Numbered from the stretch's first letter, positions 33,464-42,544 are shown. The stretch: 64,000 nucleotides of DNA from an uncultured Flavobacteriaceae bacterium (GCA_947494825.1 CANLWN010000001.1:186001-250000), one strand, 5' to 3'. Translations and numbers: made by a program. Notes: a model not told the origin generated them from the letters alone.

Positions 33464-35863
33464 ATGAAAAAGTACAAAAAGATAGGATGGATCCTGCTGA
33501 TAGGCCTGGGCATTCTGCTCTTGGGCGGAGGTATATTCGTCCATTCATTAAAGCCCACTTATGACGGGGAGAAGCAACTCCCAGGACTTTCCAACACCGT
33601 TCAGGTCCATTACGATACCTATGGCATTCCGCACATCTATGCAAAGAATGAAGCTGATGCCTTTAAGGCTTTGGGATATGTGCATGCACAGGACCGCCTG
33701 TGGCAAATGGAATTGCTCCGAAGAATCGGCAAAGGTGGACTGTCAGAAGTCTTTGGGTCGGATTTGCTTCCTACGGACAAATTCTTTTTGTCCCTTGGTA
33801 TAGACGAAGCCTCGGCCAGGACCGTGGCCAAACTTGACCAAGACAGTCCTATAGTGCAATTGGCACAGGCCTATCTGGACGGGGTCAATCGTTTTATTGA
33901 AGAAGGGCCCACTCCGATCGAGTTTTACCTCACCGGACTGGATAAGGAATGCTTTACACTTACCGATATGTACAATATCGTGGGATATATGGGATTTAGT
34001 TTTGCCCAGGCCCACAAGACCGATCCGTTGCTGACCAATATCAAGGATAAACTGGGCACGGCCTACCTGGAGGATCTTGCTATAGATGTTTCTCCCGCCA
34101 CGGTTTGGATCAAAAACCACCCCAGCGAAAGGGCGGATACGCTTCAAAACGCAATCACCTCTCTAGTTTCGGATGCGCTAAAGGGATTGCCCGCACCTTT
34201 GTTTGTAGGGAGCAATAGCTGGGTCGTGGGGCCGGCTAAAACGAAGTCGGGCAAGGTAATTTTTGCCAATGACCCTCATATCGGATTTGCCCAACCCTCC
34301 GTGTGGTACGAAGCCCATATAAGCACACCCACCTATGAAAAATATGGTTACCATTTGGCCGGAGTACCCTTTCCCTTGTTGGCACATGATCGGGATCTAG
34401 CTTACGGACTTACCATGTTCGAAAATGACGATGTCAATTTCTACTACGAAGAAAACCACCCCCAGGATAGTACCCAATACAAGGGCAAAAATGGATGGGA
34501 ATCCTATGGTACGGTTTCCAAGACCATTAAGGTAAAGGATGGTGAGGACGTGGCATTTTCGTATCGGACCACGGAACGCGGCCCGGTACTCAACGGCATT
34601 GCCGATCAGATTACGGGCGAACGCCCCATAAGCATGTCCTGGGTCTACACGGCAATGGAAAACAAAATGATGGAAGCCGTATATGGCATGTCGCATGCAG
34701 ACGGTTTGGACGAGTTTAAGGCGGCACTCCCTAATATTCATGCCCCTGGACTCAACGTTATGTACGGGGATGTAGAAGGCAATATTGGTTGGTGGGCCTC
34801 TGCTAAACTATTCCAGATTCCGGACAGTTCGCACACGAAATTTATTATGGATGGGAGCGCTGCGGGCGCAGGCCCCAAGCGCTATCTTCATTTTTCCGAG
34901 AACCCGCAGGCGATCAATCCTCCTTGGGGTTACGTATATTCCGCGAACAATCAACCAGATTCCATTGCGGGGATGGTATATCCTGGATATTATTTGCCCG
35001 AAAACAGGGCCAAGCGCATTGTACAACTATTGGAGCCAAAGGACGATTGGGACCAGGAAGCCGTTAGGGCCATGATAACCGATAATACCTCTTCGGTAAA
35101 TCCTTCAGTGGTCATGAATTTGGCAAAATCGGTGAAGGTAAAGGAACTTACCGATGTACAAATTGTTGAGCTCGATAAGCTTACGGCATGGAAAGGGGAA
35201 TATCCCCTGGAAAATGTGGAGGCCACCATCTATCACAGGTGGATGTACTTTTTTTTAAGGAACACTTTTATGGATGAACTGGGCGCGGATATGTTTCAAC
35301 AATTTTTGGCCACCCATTTTCACAAACGTGCCATAGCGCCGCTATCGGCCAAGGAACATTCCATATGGTGGGACAACATCAACACCAAGGAAGTAAAAGA
35401 GACCCGTCAGGATATCGTTCACGGCGCCTACGTGGAGGCGTTGGAATCCCTGAACCGGGATTTTGGTACCGATCGAGCTAACTGGACCTGGGGAAAGGTG
35501 CATACGCTTGAACACACACATCCCATAGGCCGGGTTGCGGCCCTGCGCTCCTTTTTTAATGTGGGCCCTTTTCCTGTACAGGGCACCAAGGAGGTTATCA
35601 ATAATTTGGCATTTCCCTACGATGAAAGTGGGTTGTACAAGGTCACAGCAGGACCCTCTACGCGAAGGGTCATCGATTTTTCGGATATAGAAAATAGTGT
35701 AAGCATATTGCCCACCGGACAATCGGGCAACCCCCTTAGCCCGCATTACGAGGACCAGGCGGAAATGTTTGCCAAGGGCGAGTTCCGAAAAATGATGCTC
35801 AACAAAAAGGAAATCAAGGAGAACGCCAAAAATGTACTCACCTTCAATCCACTGGTGGAATAG
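33464..35863 (+). CDS. Penicillin acylase family Ntn-hydrolase
   Basis: 799-aa precursor with an N-terminal membrane/signal segment (residues about 6-26). Family features: Y-G-I-P-H-I-Y-A and A-L-G-Y-V-H-A-Q-D-R-L-W-Q-M-E in the alpha chain, and the autoprocessing site G|S-N-S-W-V-V with nucleophile Ser250. Then come N-D-P-H-I-G and Y-S-A-N-N-Q-P in the beta chain. Members cleave amide bonds of beta-lactams or acyl-homoserine lactones. Substrate here is unknown, so quorum quenching or cell-wall turnover is guesswork. A single gene. Confidence 0.92.
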   Translation: MKKYKKIGWILLIGLGILLLGGGIFVHSLKPTYDGEKQLPGLSNTVQVHYDTYGIPHIYAKNEADAFKALGYVHAQDRLWQMELLRRIGKGGLSEVFGSDLLPTDKFFLSLGIDEASARTVAKLDQDSPIVQLAQAYLDGVNRFIEEGPTPIEFYLTGLDKECFTLTDMYNIVGYMGFSFAQAHKTDPLLTNIKDKLGTAYLEDLAIDVSPATVWIKNHPSERADTLQNAITSLVSDALKGLPAPLFVGSNSWVVGPAKTKSGKVIFANDPHIGFAQPSVWYEAHISTPTYEKYGYHLAGVPFPLLAHDRDLAYGLTMFENDDVNFYYEENHPQDSTQYKGKNGWESYGTVSKTIKVKDGEDVAFSYRTTERGPVLNGIADQITGERPISMSWVYTAMENKMMEAVYGMSHADGLDEFKAALPNIHAPGLNVMYGDVEGNIGWWASAKLFQIPDSSHTKFIMDGSAAGAGPKRYLHFSENPQAINPPWGYVYSANNQPDSIAGMVYPGYYLPENRAKRIVQLLEPKDDWDQEAVRAMITDNTSSVNPSVVMNLAKSVKVKELTDVQIVELDKLTAWKGEYPLENVEATIYHRWMYFFLRNTFMDELGADMFQQFLATHFHKRAIAPLSAKEHSIWWDNINTKEVKETRQDIVHGAYVEALESLNRDFGTDRANWTWGKVHTLEHTHPIGRVAALRSFFNVGPFPVQGTKEVINNLAFPYDESGLYKVTAGPSTRRVIDFSDIENSVSILPTGQSGNPLSPHYEDQAEMFAKGEFRKMMLNKKEIKENAKNVLTFNPLVE

Positions 35864-35915
35864 AACGTAGCGCATAGGGTTCCGGCAGGTATAAATAGGC
35901 CGTACAGGAATGTAG

Positions 35916-37208
35916 TTATTTGCTGAAAATGTTTTTGAGCTGATAGAAGAACCGTTCGATCAGCCTAAGATCCTCGGTTATAATCTGTACCGTGCCCCTC
36001 ATTTCCTGTTTAAATTCAATTTCCTTGTTATAGGTGGTAATCAACTTTTCGGGAAGTTTTACATCGATCAGATAGTTGCCCTCATTATCCGGAACTAGGG
36101 ATATGCTCTGGACACTTCCCTCCAACATACCAAATTCTGTATAGGGATAATTGGCCAGGCGGATGTTTACCGCTTGTCCCGTTTTTATTTTCCCCGAGTT
36201 TCGGGCAGGTGCCTTTATCTTGCCCAAAAAGGCACTATTCCCTTTGGGCACTATGGTGAACACCAGATCGCCCTGGTTCACGGTCTGATTTTCATTTCTA
36301 AAGGACAAAAAGGAGACCCTACCGGCAATAGAAGAGACAAGAACATATTTTAGTTCCCAATTCTTGATGCTTCTTTTTAATTGGTTGTAGGATTGGATCA
36401 CATTCTTTAGGGAGGAACTTTCTTCCTGTACCTTTTTGATTTCCGTGCCCCGAAGACTGTTTTGGGAATTGGTCAAGGTCTCCCGCAATTGTGATATGGA
36501 AGTACCGAGGTTTCTATAGGCCCGCTGGGATTGCAGATAATCCAATTGTTTTTGGTCGTATTCCTGAGCGGAAACAGCTCCCTTTTTGTACAATACCTCA
36601 AAGCGCTCAAAATCTTTCTTTTTGAGCTCCAGCTCGCTTTTGTTCAGGGCCTGTTGGGAAAGTAGATTGTTTAATCTGCTCCTAGCTTCGGTAATGGACA
36701 AGCGATTGGCCAAAACTTCCGTGGAAAAGGGTTGCAGTTCCTTGTTAAGGCTGTATTCCGTATAACTTCGTTCAAATAGGGCGTAGTCCGATTCAATGTC
36801 ACCCAAAAAAAGTGTTGGAAGTTTTTCTAGGGGAAAAAGGAAACTCTCATAGTCCACCGTAAGGGTGTCTACCACCTCCTTGAGCAATAGTACATCCTGA
36901 TAGTTTGCCGAATTTTCGATAATGGCCAACAATTTGTTTTCCGGTACCAGCTCGTTATCCGCGACCAAAATGGCATCGAGCTGCCCGCTGCTTCGGGCAT
37001 ATATTTTTTCTGGCGGGATGGCTGTGGTCACCAGGATTTCTGCAGCAATGGTATCTGGGTATTTTACAAACCAAGACATCAATAGCAGTCCTATAATCAG
37101 TAAGAATATTATGGTATTTCCCCATCGGATCATCCAATGGGGTACAAAGCTCAGGATTTCCTGCACTTCCTCGCTTCGAATCGCTATGGCCTCTTTTTTT
37201 TCTGGCAT
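35916..37208 (-). CDS. HlyD-family membrane fusion protein of peptide exporter
   Basis: About 430 aa from ATG 37208; a TTG at 37241, overlapping the exporter stop, would add 11 residues. It has a cytosolic N-tail (I-R-S-E-E-V-Q-E-I-L), one membrane helix (residues about 30-48), a biotinyl-lipoyl-like half (R-S-S-G-Q-L), a long coiled coil (about 120-310) and the second lipoyl half with V-S-F-L-S-F. It bridges the inner-membrane C39 ABC transporter to an outer-membrane channel, probably TolC-like; none is encoded nearby. Third gene of the peptide export locus. Confidence 0.9.
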   Translation of the reverse strand: MPEKKEAIAIRSEEVQEILSFVPHWMIRWGNTIIFLLIIGLLLMSWFVKYPDTIAAEILVTTAIPPEKIYARSSGQLDAILVADNELVPENKLLAIIENSANYQDVLLLKEVVDTLTVDYESFLFPLEKLPTLFLGDIESDYALFERSYTEYSLNKELQPFSTEVLANRLSITEARSRLNNLLSQQALNKSELELKKKDFERFEVLYKKGAVSAQEYDQKQLDYLQSQRAYRNLGTSISQLRETLTNSQNSLRGTEIKKVQEESSSLKNVIQSYNQLKRSIKNWELKYVLVSSIAGRVSFLSFRNENQTVNQGDLVFTIVPKGNSAFLGKIKAPARNSGKIKTGQAVNIRLANYPYTEFGMLEGSVQSISLVPDNEGNYLIDVKLPEKLITTYNKEIEFKQEMRGTVQIITEDLRLIERFFYQLKNIFSK

Positions 37209-37237
37209 CTTTTCTGGTATTATTGCGTTTGTGGGTA

Positions 37238-39430
37238 TCAATTTCCCAGTTCCAACTGGTTTTTGACCAGCTGATAGTACTTTCCCCTTAATTTTGTCAA
37301 TTCGTTATGATTGCCCATTTCAACGATCTTGCCCTTATCTAGCACTACAATTTTATGGGCATTTTTAACCGTACTCAATCGATGTGCAATGATTACGGCT
37401 GTTTTATCCGCAAAGAAGGCATCCAAATTTTCCATGATTACACGCTCATTGTTGGCATCGAGGGCCGAGGTGGCCTCATCGAAAAACAAGAGCCTTGGAT
37501 CTTTGTACACGGCTCGCGCAATGAGCAAGCGTTGCTTTTGACCGGTACTGAGGCCGGTTCCTTCAAGGCCTATTTTGGTGTTTAGCCCTAAGGGCAGCTC
37601 TTCAATATAGGACCTGATATTGGCGACCTCTATGGCATGCCATAGGCGTTCGTCATTGATAAAATCGGTCCCCACGGCGATATTTCTGGCTATGGTGTCA
37701 TTAAAAATATACCCCTCTTGCATTACAACGCCACAATGGGAACGCCAGGCCTTTTGTGAAATGTGCTCTAGGTTGTGGTTACCGTAGCTAATTTCTCCCC
37801 TATCCAAGGGGTAGAAGCGGAGCATAAGTTTCATGAGCGTGGTTTTTCCACTTCCGCTTACCCCGACAATGGCCGTAATTTTGTTTGCGGGGATAGTCAG
37901 GTTCAATTTCTTGATTACCGGTTCCAGTCCTCCTGTATACCTAAAGGAAACATCGTTAAGTGTAAGGTCGAGGTTTTTCGGGATACGGGATAGCTTTTTG
38001 TCCACGGCACTTTCCTCATCCTCCTTATTATGGATTTCTCCTAAACGTTCCAAGGATATTTTGGCATCTTGGGCATCCCGAAGGAAATTGATCAGCTGTA
38101 TCACCGGGGCATTGAGCTGCCCTACGATATAGGTTATGGCCACCATCATACCCAAGGTTATTTCCCCGTCAATGACCAATTTGGCGGAAAGCACGGTAAT
38201 TAATATATTTTTCAATTCATTGATGAAGGAAGAACCCACCGATTGGGTCTGTTCCAGGGCCAAATTTTTAATATCTACCTTGAACAGGCGGGCCTGTACA
38301 AATTCCCAGCCCCACCGCATCTGTCGCTCGGCATTGTGCAATTTAATTTCCTGCATGCCATTGATCAGTTCAATGACTTTGCTCTGTTCCTGGCTTATCT
38401 CACGAAAACGTTTGTAGTCCAACGTCTTTCTTCTTTTGAAAAAGAACAGCACCCAAACAAAATAGAGGAAGCTTCCCACCAGGAAGATACCAAAGATCAA
38501 CAAATTGTAGTAAGCCAGTACGATACCAAATATTACCAGGTTTACCATGGAGAACAGCACGTTCAGGGAGGAAGTGGTCAGTATTTTTTCGATACGTTTA
38601 TGGTCATTGATCCGCTGTAACAGATCACCGGTCATTTTGGTGTCAAAAAAGGAAATGGGGAGATTCATTAGCTTGATGAAGAAATCGGAAATCAACGAAA
38701 TGTTGATTCGTGTACTGAGGTGCAGTAATATCCAACCCCGAATGACCTCCAGGACAGTACGGCCAAGGAACAAGAACAATTGTGCAAACAGGATCAGGTA
38801 AATAAAATTGATATCCTGGTTCTGTATACCCACATCAACGATACTTTGGGTCAAAAAAGGAACGATCAACTGCAATACGCTCCCAGCCAACAGGCCAATG
38901 GCCAGTTGCACGATAAATTTCTTGTACTTTAAGAGATATCGGGCTATAAAGGCAAAGTTGAAGGCTTCTTCTTCTCCTTCTTCACCGGATTCGTTGTAAA
39001 ACTTGGGAGTGGGCTCTATAAGCAGGGCCACCCCTTCCTCGGTTTCCTCCGTAGCGTTATTGCCGATCCAAAATTTGATGAATTCCTCAGGGAGTAGTTT
39101 CACCAGTCCATGGTCCGGATCGGATATGTACACGGTGTTTTTTTTTATTTTATACAGCACCACGAAATGACTTTTGTTCCAGTGGACGATGCAGGGCAGC
39201 ACAACCTCGGACAGTTTTTTATAGTTTAGACGGACCCCTACGGTATGGAAGCCGATTTTTTCAGCGGCCTCACTCAACCCCAACATACTGCTTCCCTCAC
39301 GGGTAGTCTCCGAGAGGTTGCGCAAGTTTTGGATGTTGATGATCTTGCCATAGTGCTTGGCGATGATCTTAATGCAGGTGGGACCGCAATCCTTTTGGTC
39401 TGCCTGTTTGTAGAAGGGAAATTTTTGCAT
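37238..39430 (-). CDS. Peptidase-containing ABC transporter (C39 peptidase, PCAT/bacteriocin exporter)
   Basis: 730 aa. The N-terminal C39 protease domain has Gln9, catalytic Cys15 in D-C-G-P-T-C, His88 in S-H-F-V-V-L and Asp104 in S-D-P-D-H-G, so it looks active. Six membrane helices follow (about 165-460), then a nucleotide-binding domain with Walker A G-V-S-G-S-G-K-T-T, signature L-S-T-G-Q-K-Q-R and Walker B L-L-F-F-D-E-A-T-S-A-L-D. PCATs cut leader peptides of bacteriocins or RiPPs while exporting them. The precursor candidate is 92 bp upstream on the same strand. Confidence 0.95.
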   Translation of the reverse strand: MQKFPFYKQADQKDCGPTCIKIIAKHYGKIINIQNLRNLSETTREGSSMLGLSEAAEKIGFHTVGVRLNYKKLSEVVLPCIVHWNKSHFVVLYKIKKNTVYISDPDHGLVKLLPEEFIKFWIGNNATEETEEGVALLIEPTPKFYNESGEEGEEEAFNFAFIARYLLKYKKFIVQLAIGLLAGSVLQLIVPFLTQSIVDVGIQNQDINFIYLILFAQLFLFLGRTVLEVIRGWILLHLSTRINISLISDFFIKLMNLPISFFDTKMTGDLLQRINDHKRIEKILTTSSLNVLFSMVNLVIFGIVLAYYNLLIFGIFLVGSFLYFVWVLFFFKRRKTLDYKRFREISQEQSKVIELINGMQEIKLHNAERQMRWGWEFVQARLFKVDIKNLALEQTQSVGSSFINELKNILITVLSAKLVIDGEITLGMMVAITYIVGQLNAPVIQLINFLRDAQDAKISLERLGEIHNKEDEESAVDKKLSRIPKNLDLTLNDVSFRYTGGLEPVIKKLNLTIPANKITAIVGVSGSGKTTLMKLMLRFYPLDRGEISYGNHNLEHISQKAWRSHCGVVMQEGYIFNDTIARNIAVGTDFINDERLWHAIEVANIRSYIEELPLGLNTKIGLEGTGLSTGQKQRLLIARAVYKDPRLLFFDEATSALDANNERVIMENLDAFFADKTAVIIAHRLSTVKNAHKIVVLDKGKIVEMGNHNELTKLRGKYYQLVKNQLELGN

Positions 39431-39478
39431 CGTAACGGTTCAACTTATAGCGACAAAGAGGGCGCGTTGTGAAAATCT

Positions 39479-39505
39479 AAAAGCCGGGGGCGGTCCCCGG
39501 CTTTT
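39479..39505 (-). terminator. Hairpin between precursor peptide gene and exporter gene
   Basis: AAAAGCCGGGG-GCGGT-CCCCGGCTTTT is an 11-bp perfect stem with a 5-nt loop, 16 bases past the precursor stop. On the minus strand it is followed by a broken T-run (TTTTAGATTTT). It probably terminates most transcripts after the peptide gene, letting a fraction reach the exporter, or it protects the peptide mRNA. Confidence 0.7.
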
Positions 39506-39521
39506 ATTTCAATAAAAAGGA

Positions 39522-39707
39522 CTACCAAGGCTGACAAACCCCTTGCAGACACCAACCCGGACATCTTTTGTGCCCGTTAAAATAACATAGGGTCTGATTG
39601 GGCTCCCCGGAGCAATCGCCCTGTAGCGGATTGCCATAACCGATAATGGACTTTTTTTCGGTCTTGGAAAGCAACTTAACACCTTCTAACTTCATTAATT
39701 TTTTCAT
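39522..39707 (-). CDS. Bacteriocin/natural-product-type Cys-rich precursor peptide
   Basis: 61 aa from ATG 39707; a longer in-frame extension to 39770 has no leader-like character. Residues 1-25 resemble Bacteroidota bacteriocin leaders (M-K-K-L-M-K-L-E-G-V-K-L-L-S-K-T-E-K, then S-I-I-G-Y-G), with G-Y-G in place of the usual G-G before the cut. The core (26-61) is rich in Cys, Gly and Pro, with cysteines 32, 41, 49, 53 and 58 and a C-terminal Q-P-W. No modification enzyme is adjacent, so disulfides or a free Cys are likely. It lies upstream of the C39 exporter and adaptor. Activity unknown: antimicrobial or signal. Confidence 0.78.
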   Translation of the reverse strand: MKKLMKLEGVKLLSKTEKKSIIGYGNPLQGDCSGEPNQTLCYFNGHKRCPGWCLQGVCQPW

Positions 39708-39803
39708 GATTAATAAATTTAAAATTATATTAGCCCTGAACATTTTAGGACACTCAAGGTTTGTGTCCATCTTTCTCGAGAAGATATTGTTCCCTTTGCC
39801 TCG

Positions 39804-39861
39804 CTTTTCCGCTCTAGGGCGGAAAAGTCCTGGCGCTGGTTTGGCCCTTCGGCCTTTTTTT
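39804..39861. terminator. Two hairpins upstream of the precursor gene, second with T-tract
   Basis: CTTTTCCGC-N6-GCGGAAAAG (39804-39827, 9-bp stem) is followed by GGCC-CTTC-GGCC and seven T (39843-39861), a plus-strand intrinsic terminator shape. No plus-strand gene ends just before it. It may insulate yifB from the peptide locus, or be a leftover. Confidence 0.45.
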
Positions 39862-39908
39862 AGTGTTTGTCTGGGTCATGGTTTGGAAAGCTCTCAAAAT
39901 GGTGTGGT

Positions 39909-40004
39909 TCAACTGTAAACCAAGGCGGGCAGCTGTAGCGTTTCCGAGGAAATGCTATAACTGGAAAAGGTTTTTTCGGAGCTAAAAAAAAGTGGATTTT
40001 TCAT
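39909..40004 (-). CDS. Possible 31-aa peptide ORF upstream of the precursor gene
   Basis: ATG at 40004 to TGA at 39909 encodes a Ser-rich 31-residue peptide (begins M-K-N-P-L-F-F-S-S-E-K, ends L-P-A-L-V-Y-S). It has no leader motif and no cysteine. It lies on the same strand, about 200 bases upstream of the bacteriocin-like gene. It may be chance; listed because of the setting. Confidence 0.2.
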   Translation of the reverse strand: MKNPLFFSSEKTFSSYSISSETLQLPALVYS

Positions 40005-40090
40005 ATACGTTGGGGTTTACCAATGGGCGTATTCCTAAATGCGTTAGTCAGGCCCAAAAAAGAATACCAACTAAATATACATAATTTACT

Positions 40091-40139
40091 TATTTTTGTG
40101 TAAGAAAAGGATGATAAAATTTAGGACTGCCCTAAATTT
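40091..40139 (+). promoter_or_regulatory. -7 box and adjacent 23-bp palindrome upstream of yifB
   Basis: TATTTTTG (40091-40098) matches TAnnTTTG. Just after the expected start point comes AAATTTAGG-ACTGC-CCTAAATTT (40117-40139), a perfect 9-bp dyad. It could be an operator or a 5'-UTR hairpin. I did not find a matching -33 box. Confidence 0.4.
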
Positions 40140-40256
40140 GAACCAAATAGTATTCACCTCCCAATTTTAGAAGTTCAATTGTACCCATATCCGGGGTTCG
40201 CGGGGGAAGATATACCCGTATCTCCCGTATTTGGATCGATGTTTAAATTTAAATGT

Positions 40257-41792
40257 ATGCTTACAAAAGTGTTTGGGAGTGCTGTTTTTGGCATTGAAGC
40301 GACTACCATTACGGTAGAGGTAAATGTAGATAGGGGCATCGGTTACCATTTGGTAGGGCTGCCAGACAATGCCATCAAAGAAAGCAACTATCGTATAGCG
40401 GCGGCCTTGCAGAATAACGGATACAAGATTCCTGGTAAAAAGATTACGATCAACATGGCACCAGCCGATATGCGGAAAGAGGGGTCGGCCTACGACCTGA
40501 GCTTGGCGCTGGGCATATTGACGGCTTCGGGCCAGATACGATCTGGCCCTATGGACCAATACATTATCATGGGCGAACTTTCACTGGATGGTAGCCTGCA
40601 GCCTATCAAAGGGGCATTGCCCATCGCCCTGAAGGCCAAGGAAGAGGGATTCAAGGGATTTATCCTGCCTATCGAAAATGCCCGAGAGGCAGCCATTGTA
40701 GAAACTTTGGAAATATACGGGGTAAGCAATTTGACCGAGGTGATCGACTTCTTTGATAAGGACAAGCCTTTGGAGCAGACCGTGATAGACGTGCAGTCCG
40801 AATTCAACAAGGGCCTGGATTTTCCCGAGTACGATTTTTCGGATGTCAAAGGGCAGGAGAGCATAAAACGCTGTATGGAAATTGCGGCGGCAGGGGGACA
40901 TAACATCATTCTGATAGGTCCGCCTGGGGCGGGAAAGACCATGTTGGCCAAAAGATTGCCCTCCATTTTACCGCCCATGACGGTACAGGAAGCCTTGGAA
41001 ACGACCAAGATCCATAGTGTTGTAGGAAAGATCAAAAACAGAGGGCTGATGAACCAAAGGCCCTTCCGCAGTCCGCACCACACCATTTCCGATGTGGCTC
41101 TTGTAGGAGGTGGGGCCTATCCGCAGCCGGGGGAAATATCGCTATCGCACAATGGCGTACTGTTCCTGGACGAACTGCCGGAGTTTAAGCGTGGTGTCCT
41201 GGAGGTGATGCGGCAACCCTTGGAAGATAGGGAAGTCACTATTTCCCGCGCCCGTTTTACCGTTACCTACCCCAGTAGTTTTATGTTGGTGGCCAGTATG
41301 AACCCCAGCCCAGGGGGCTATTTTAATGACCCGGATGCCCCGGTCACCTCCTCACCGCTGGAAATGCAGCGGTATTTGGGGAAAATATCCGGCCCCTTGT
41401 TGGATCGTATCGATATCCATATCGAGGTGACCCCTGTACCTTTTGAAAAGCTGTCGGAAGAGCGCAAAGGGGAGGGGAGTGTGGCGATCCGCCAACGCGT
41501 AACCGCTGCCAGGGAAGTACAGACCCAACGTTTTGCAGCCCTGGAGAATGTACATTACAATGCCCAGATGAACACCAAACAGATCAGGGCCCATTGCCTT
41601 TTGGACGAAGCCTCCAAAACCTTACTGAAAAATGCCATGGAACGCCTCAACCTTTCGGCCCGTGCCTACGACCGGATCTTAAAAGTGGCCAGGACCATCG
41701 CCGATTTGGACCGTGCCGAACAGGTGGTCGGATCCCATATCAGTGAGGCCATCCAATACCGGAGTCTGGACCGGGAGGGATGGTTGGGGTAG
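40257..41792 (+). CDS. comM: YifB/ComM-family Mg-chelatase-like AAA+ ATPase
   Basis: 511 aa from ATG 40257 (M-L-T-K-V-F-G-S-A); an upstream frame to 40179 adds unlike residues. N-terminal Lon-like S5 fold domain (V-E-V-N-V-D-R-G-I, V-G-L-P-D-N-A-I-K-E-S), Walker A G-P-P-G-A-G-K-T-M, R-P-F-R-S-P-H-H-T, sensor M-N-P-S-P-G-G-Y and a C-terminal Mg-chelatase domain. ComM is a hexameric helicase that aids branch migration in natural transformation, though the gene is also widespread in non-competent bacteria. Confidence 0.93.
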   Translation: MLTKVFGSAVFGIEATTITVEVNVDRGIGYHLVGLPDNAIKESNYRIAAALQNNGYKIPGKKITINMAPADMRKEGSAYDLSLALGILTASGQIRSGPMDQYIIMGELSLDGSLQPIKGALPIALKAKEEGFKGFILPIENAREAAIVETLEIYGVSNLTEVIDFFDKDKPLEQTVIDVQSEFNKGLDFPEYDFSDVKGQESIKRCMEIAAAGGHNIILIGPPGAGKTMLAKRLPSILPPMTVQEALETTKIHSVVGKIKNRGLMNQRPFRSPHHTISDVALVGGGAYPQPGEISLSHNGVLFLDELPEFKRGVLEVMRQPLEDREVTISRARFTVTYPSSFMLVASMNPSPGGYFNDPDAPVTSSPLEMQRYLGKISGPLLDRIDIHIEVTPVPFEKLSEERKGEGSVAIRQRVTAAREVQTQRFAALENVHYNAQMNTKQIRAHCLLDEASKTLLKNAMERLNLSARAYDRILKVARTIADLDRAEQVVGSHISEAIQYRSLDREGWLG

Positions 41793-41834
41793 GTTCAAAG
41801 TTCAAGGTTTAAGGTTCAAAGTTCAAAGTTCAAG
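41793..41834. repeat. Heptamer tandem array (GTTCAAR)6
   Basis: Directly after the comM stop come six tandem heptamers: GTTCAAA, GTTCAAG, GTTTAAG, GTTCAAA, GTTCAAA, GTTCAAG, then a decayed GTTTGTA. The differences are transitions. A related four-copy array is at 43560-43587. Confidence 0.85.
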
Positions 41835-41873
41835 GTTTGTAGTTAAAGGACGTTGGTGGGACAATACGGGCTA

Positions 41874-42527
41874 TTACGATTTTTGCCCATAATTCCTTAG
41901 GACCATATTCCATTTGTACTTTTTAAACAATACGATACTCAGCCAGAGCGTGCGGTGCACGGAGCCCAATTTCTTTTTGAAGCGTATGGTAGACCGATTA
42001 AAATATTCGCTGATACTAAAGTTGGTATCCACACCACGGTCCCTTAAGAGCTCATAACTGTGATTCCGGAGATAAGGGGCCAGGTTCTTGCCCCGATGCG
42101 CCTCAAAGGTGTACATACTTTTTAGATAGGACTCGTTTTCCTTTAAGGGAAAGGTCTTGCCCCGTAATGTAAAATCATCCAACTGAATGAACATATAAGC
42201 GGCAATTTCGCCCCGATGTTTAAGCCCAATGCACAGTTGTCCCTTTCTGTAGTCCTCCAGAATATCAGATTGTTCAATGCCCATGACCTTGGCCTTGATT
42301 TGGGTGATTTCGGTTTCCCCAAAATAGGAGAAGATATACTCGGAAGCATCACCTCGAATTTCTGGGGTGTCATAGCGGGTAACTCCCTCCTGCACCCAAT
42401 AATAGGGCATAATGTCTATCCCCAGCCGGGCCAAACGATTTCGGATACCATGAAGAAACAGCCCGTGGCGTACTATGTTCCAAAACCATTGTACTTTGTA
42501 GAATGCGCTGCCCTTTTTTACTTCCAT
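41874..42527 (-). CDS. GNAT-like acyltransferase domain protein
   Basis: 217 aa from ATG 42527 (M-E-V-K-K-G-S-A-F-Y). The frame stays open far upstream, but that part is antisense or out-of-frame to the BKACE gene. The core has A-A-Y-M-F-I-Q-L-D-D-F followed by Y-L-K-S-M-Y-T-F-E-A-H-R-G-K-N-L-A-P-Y-L, whose R-G-K-N-L-A segment fits the acetyl-CoA pyrophosphate loop of GNAT enzymes. It starts 17 bp after the BKACE gene. Acceptor unknown. Confidence 0.72.
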   Translation of the reverse strand: MEVKKGSAFYKVQWFWNIVRHGLFLHGIRNRLARLGIDIMPYYWVQEGVTRYDTPEIRGDASEYIFSYFGETEITQIKAKVMGIEQSDILEDYRKGQLCIGLKHRGEIAAYMFIQLDDFTLRGKTFPLKENESYLKSMYTFEAHRGKNLAPYLRNHSYELLRDRGVDTNFSISEYFNRSTIRFKKKLGSVHRTLWLSIVLFKKYKWNMVLRNYGQKS

Positions 42528-42544
42528 AGCCCAATAGTTTTGCT

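Noticed and set aside
39646-39918. 90-codon plus-strand frame opposite the precursor peptide
   Set aside because: It is antisense to the peptide gene and reads through two hairpins; the minus-strand peptide with leader is far better supported.
41793-41834. CRISPR-like array
   Set aside because: Repeat unit is 7 bp with no spacers and no cas genes.
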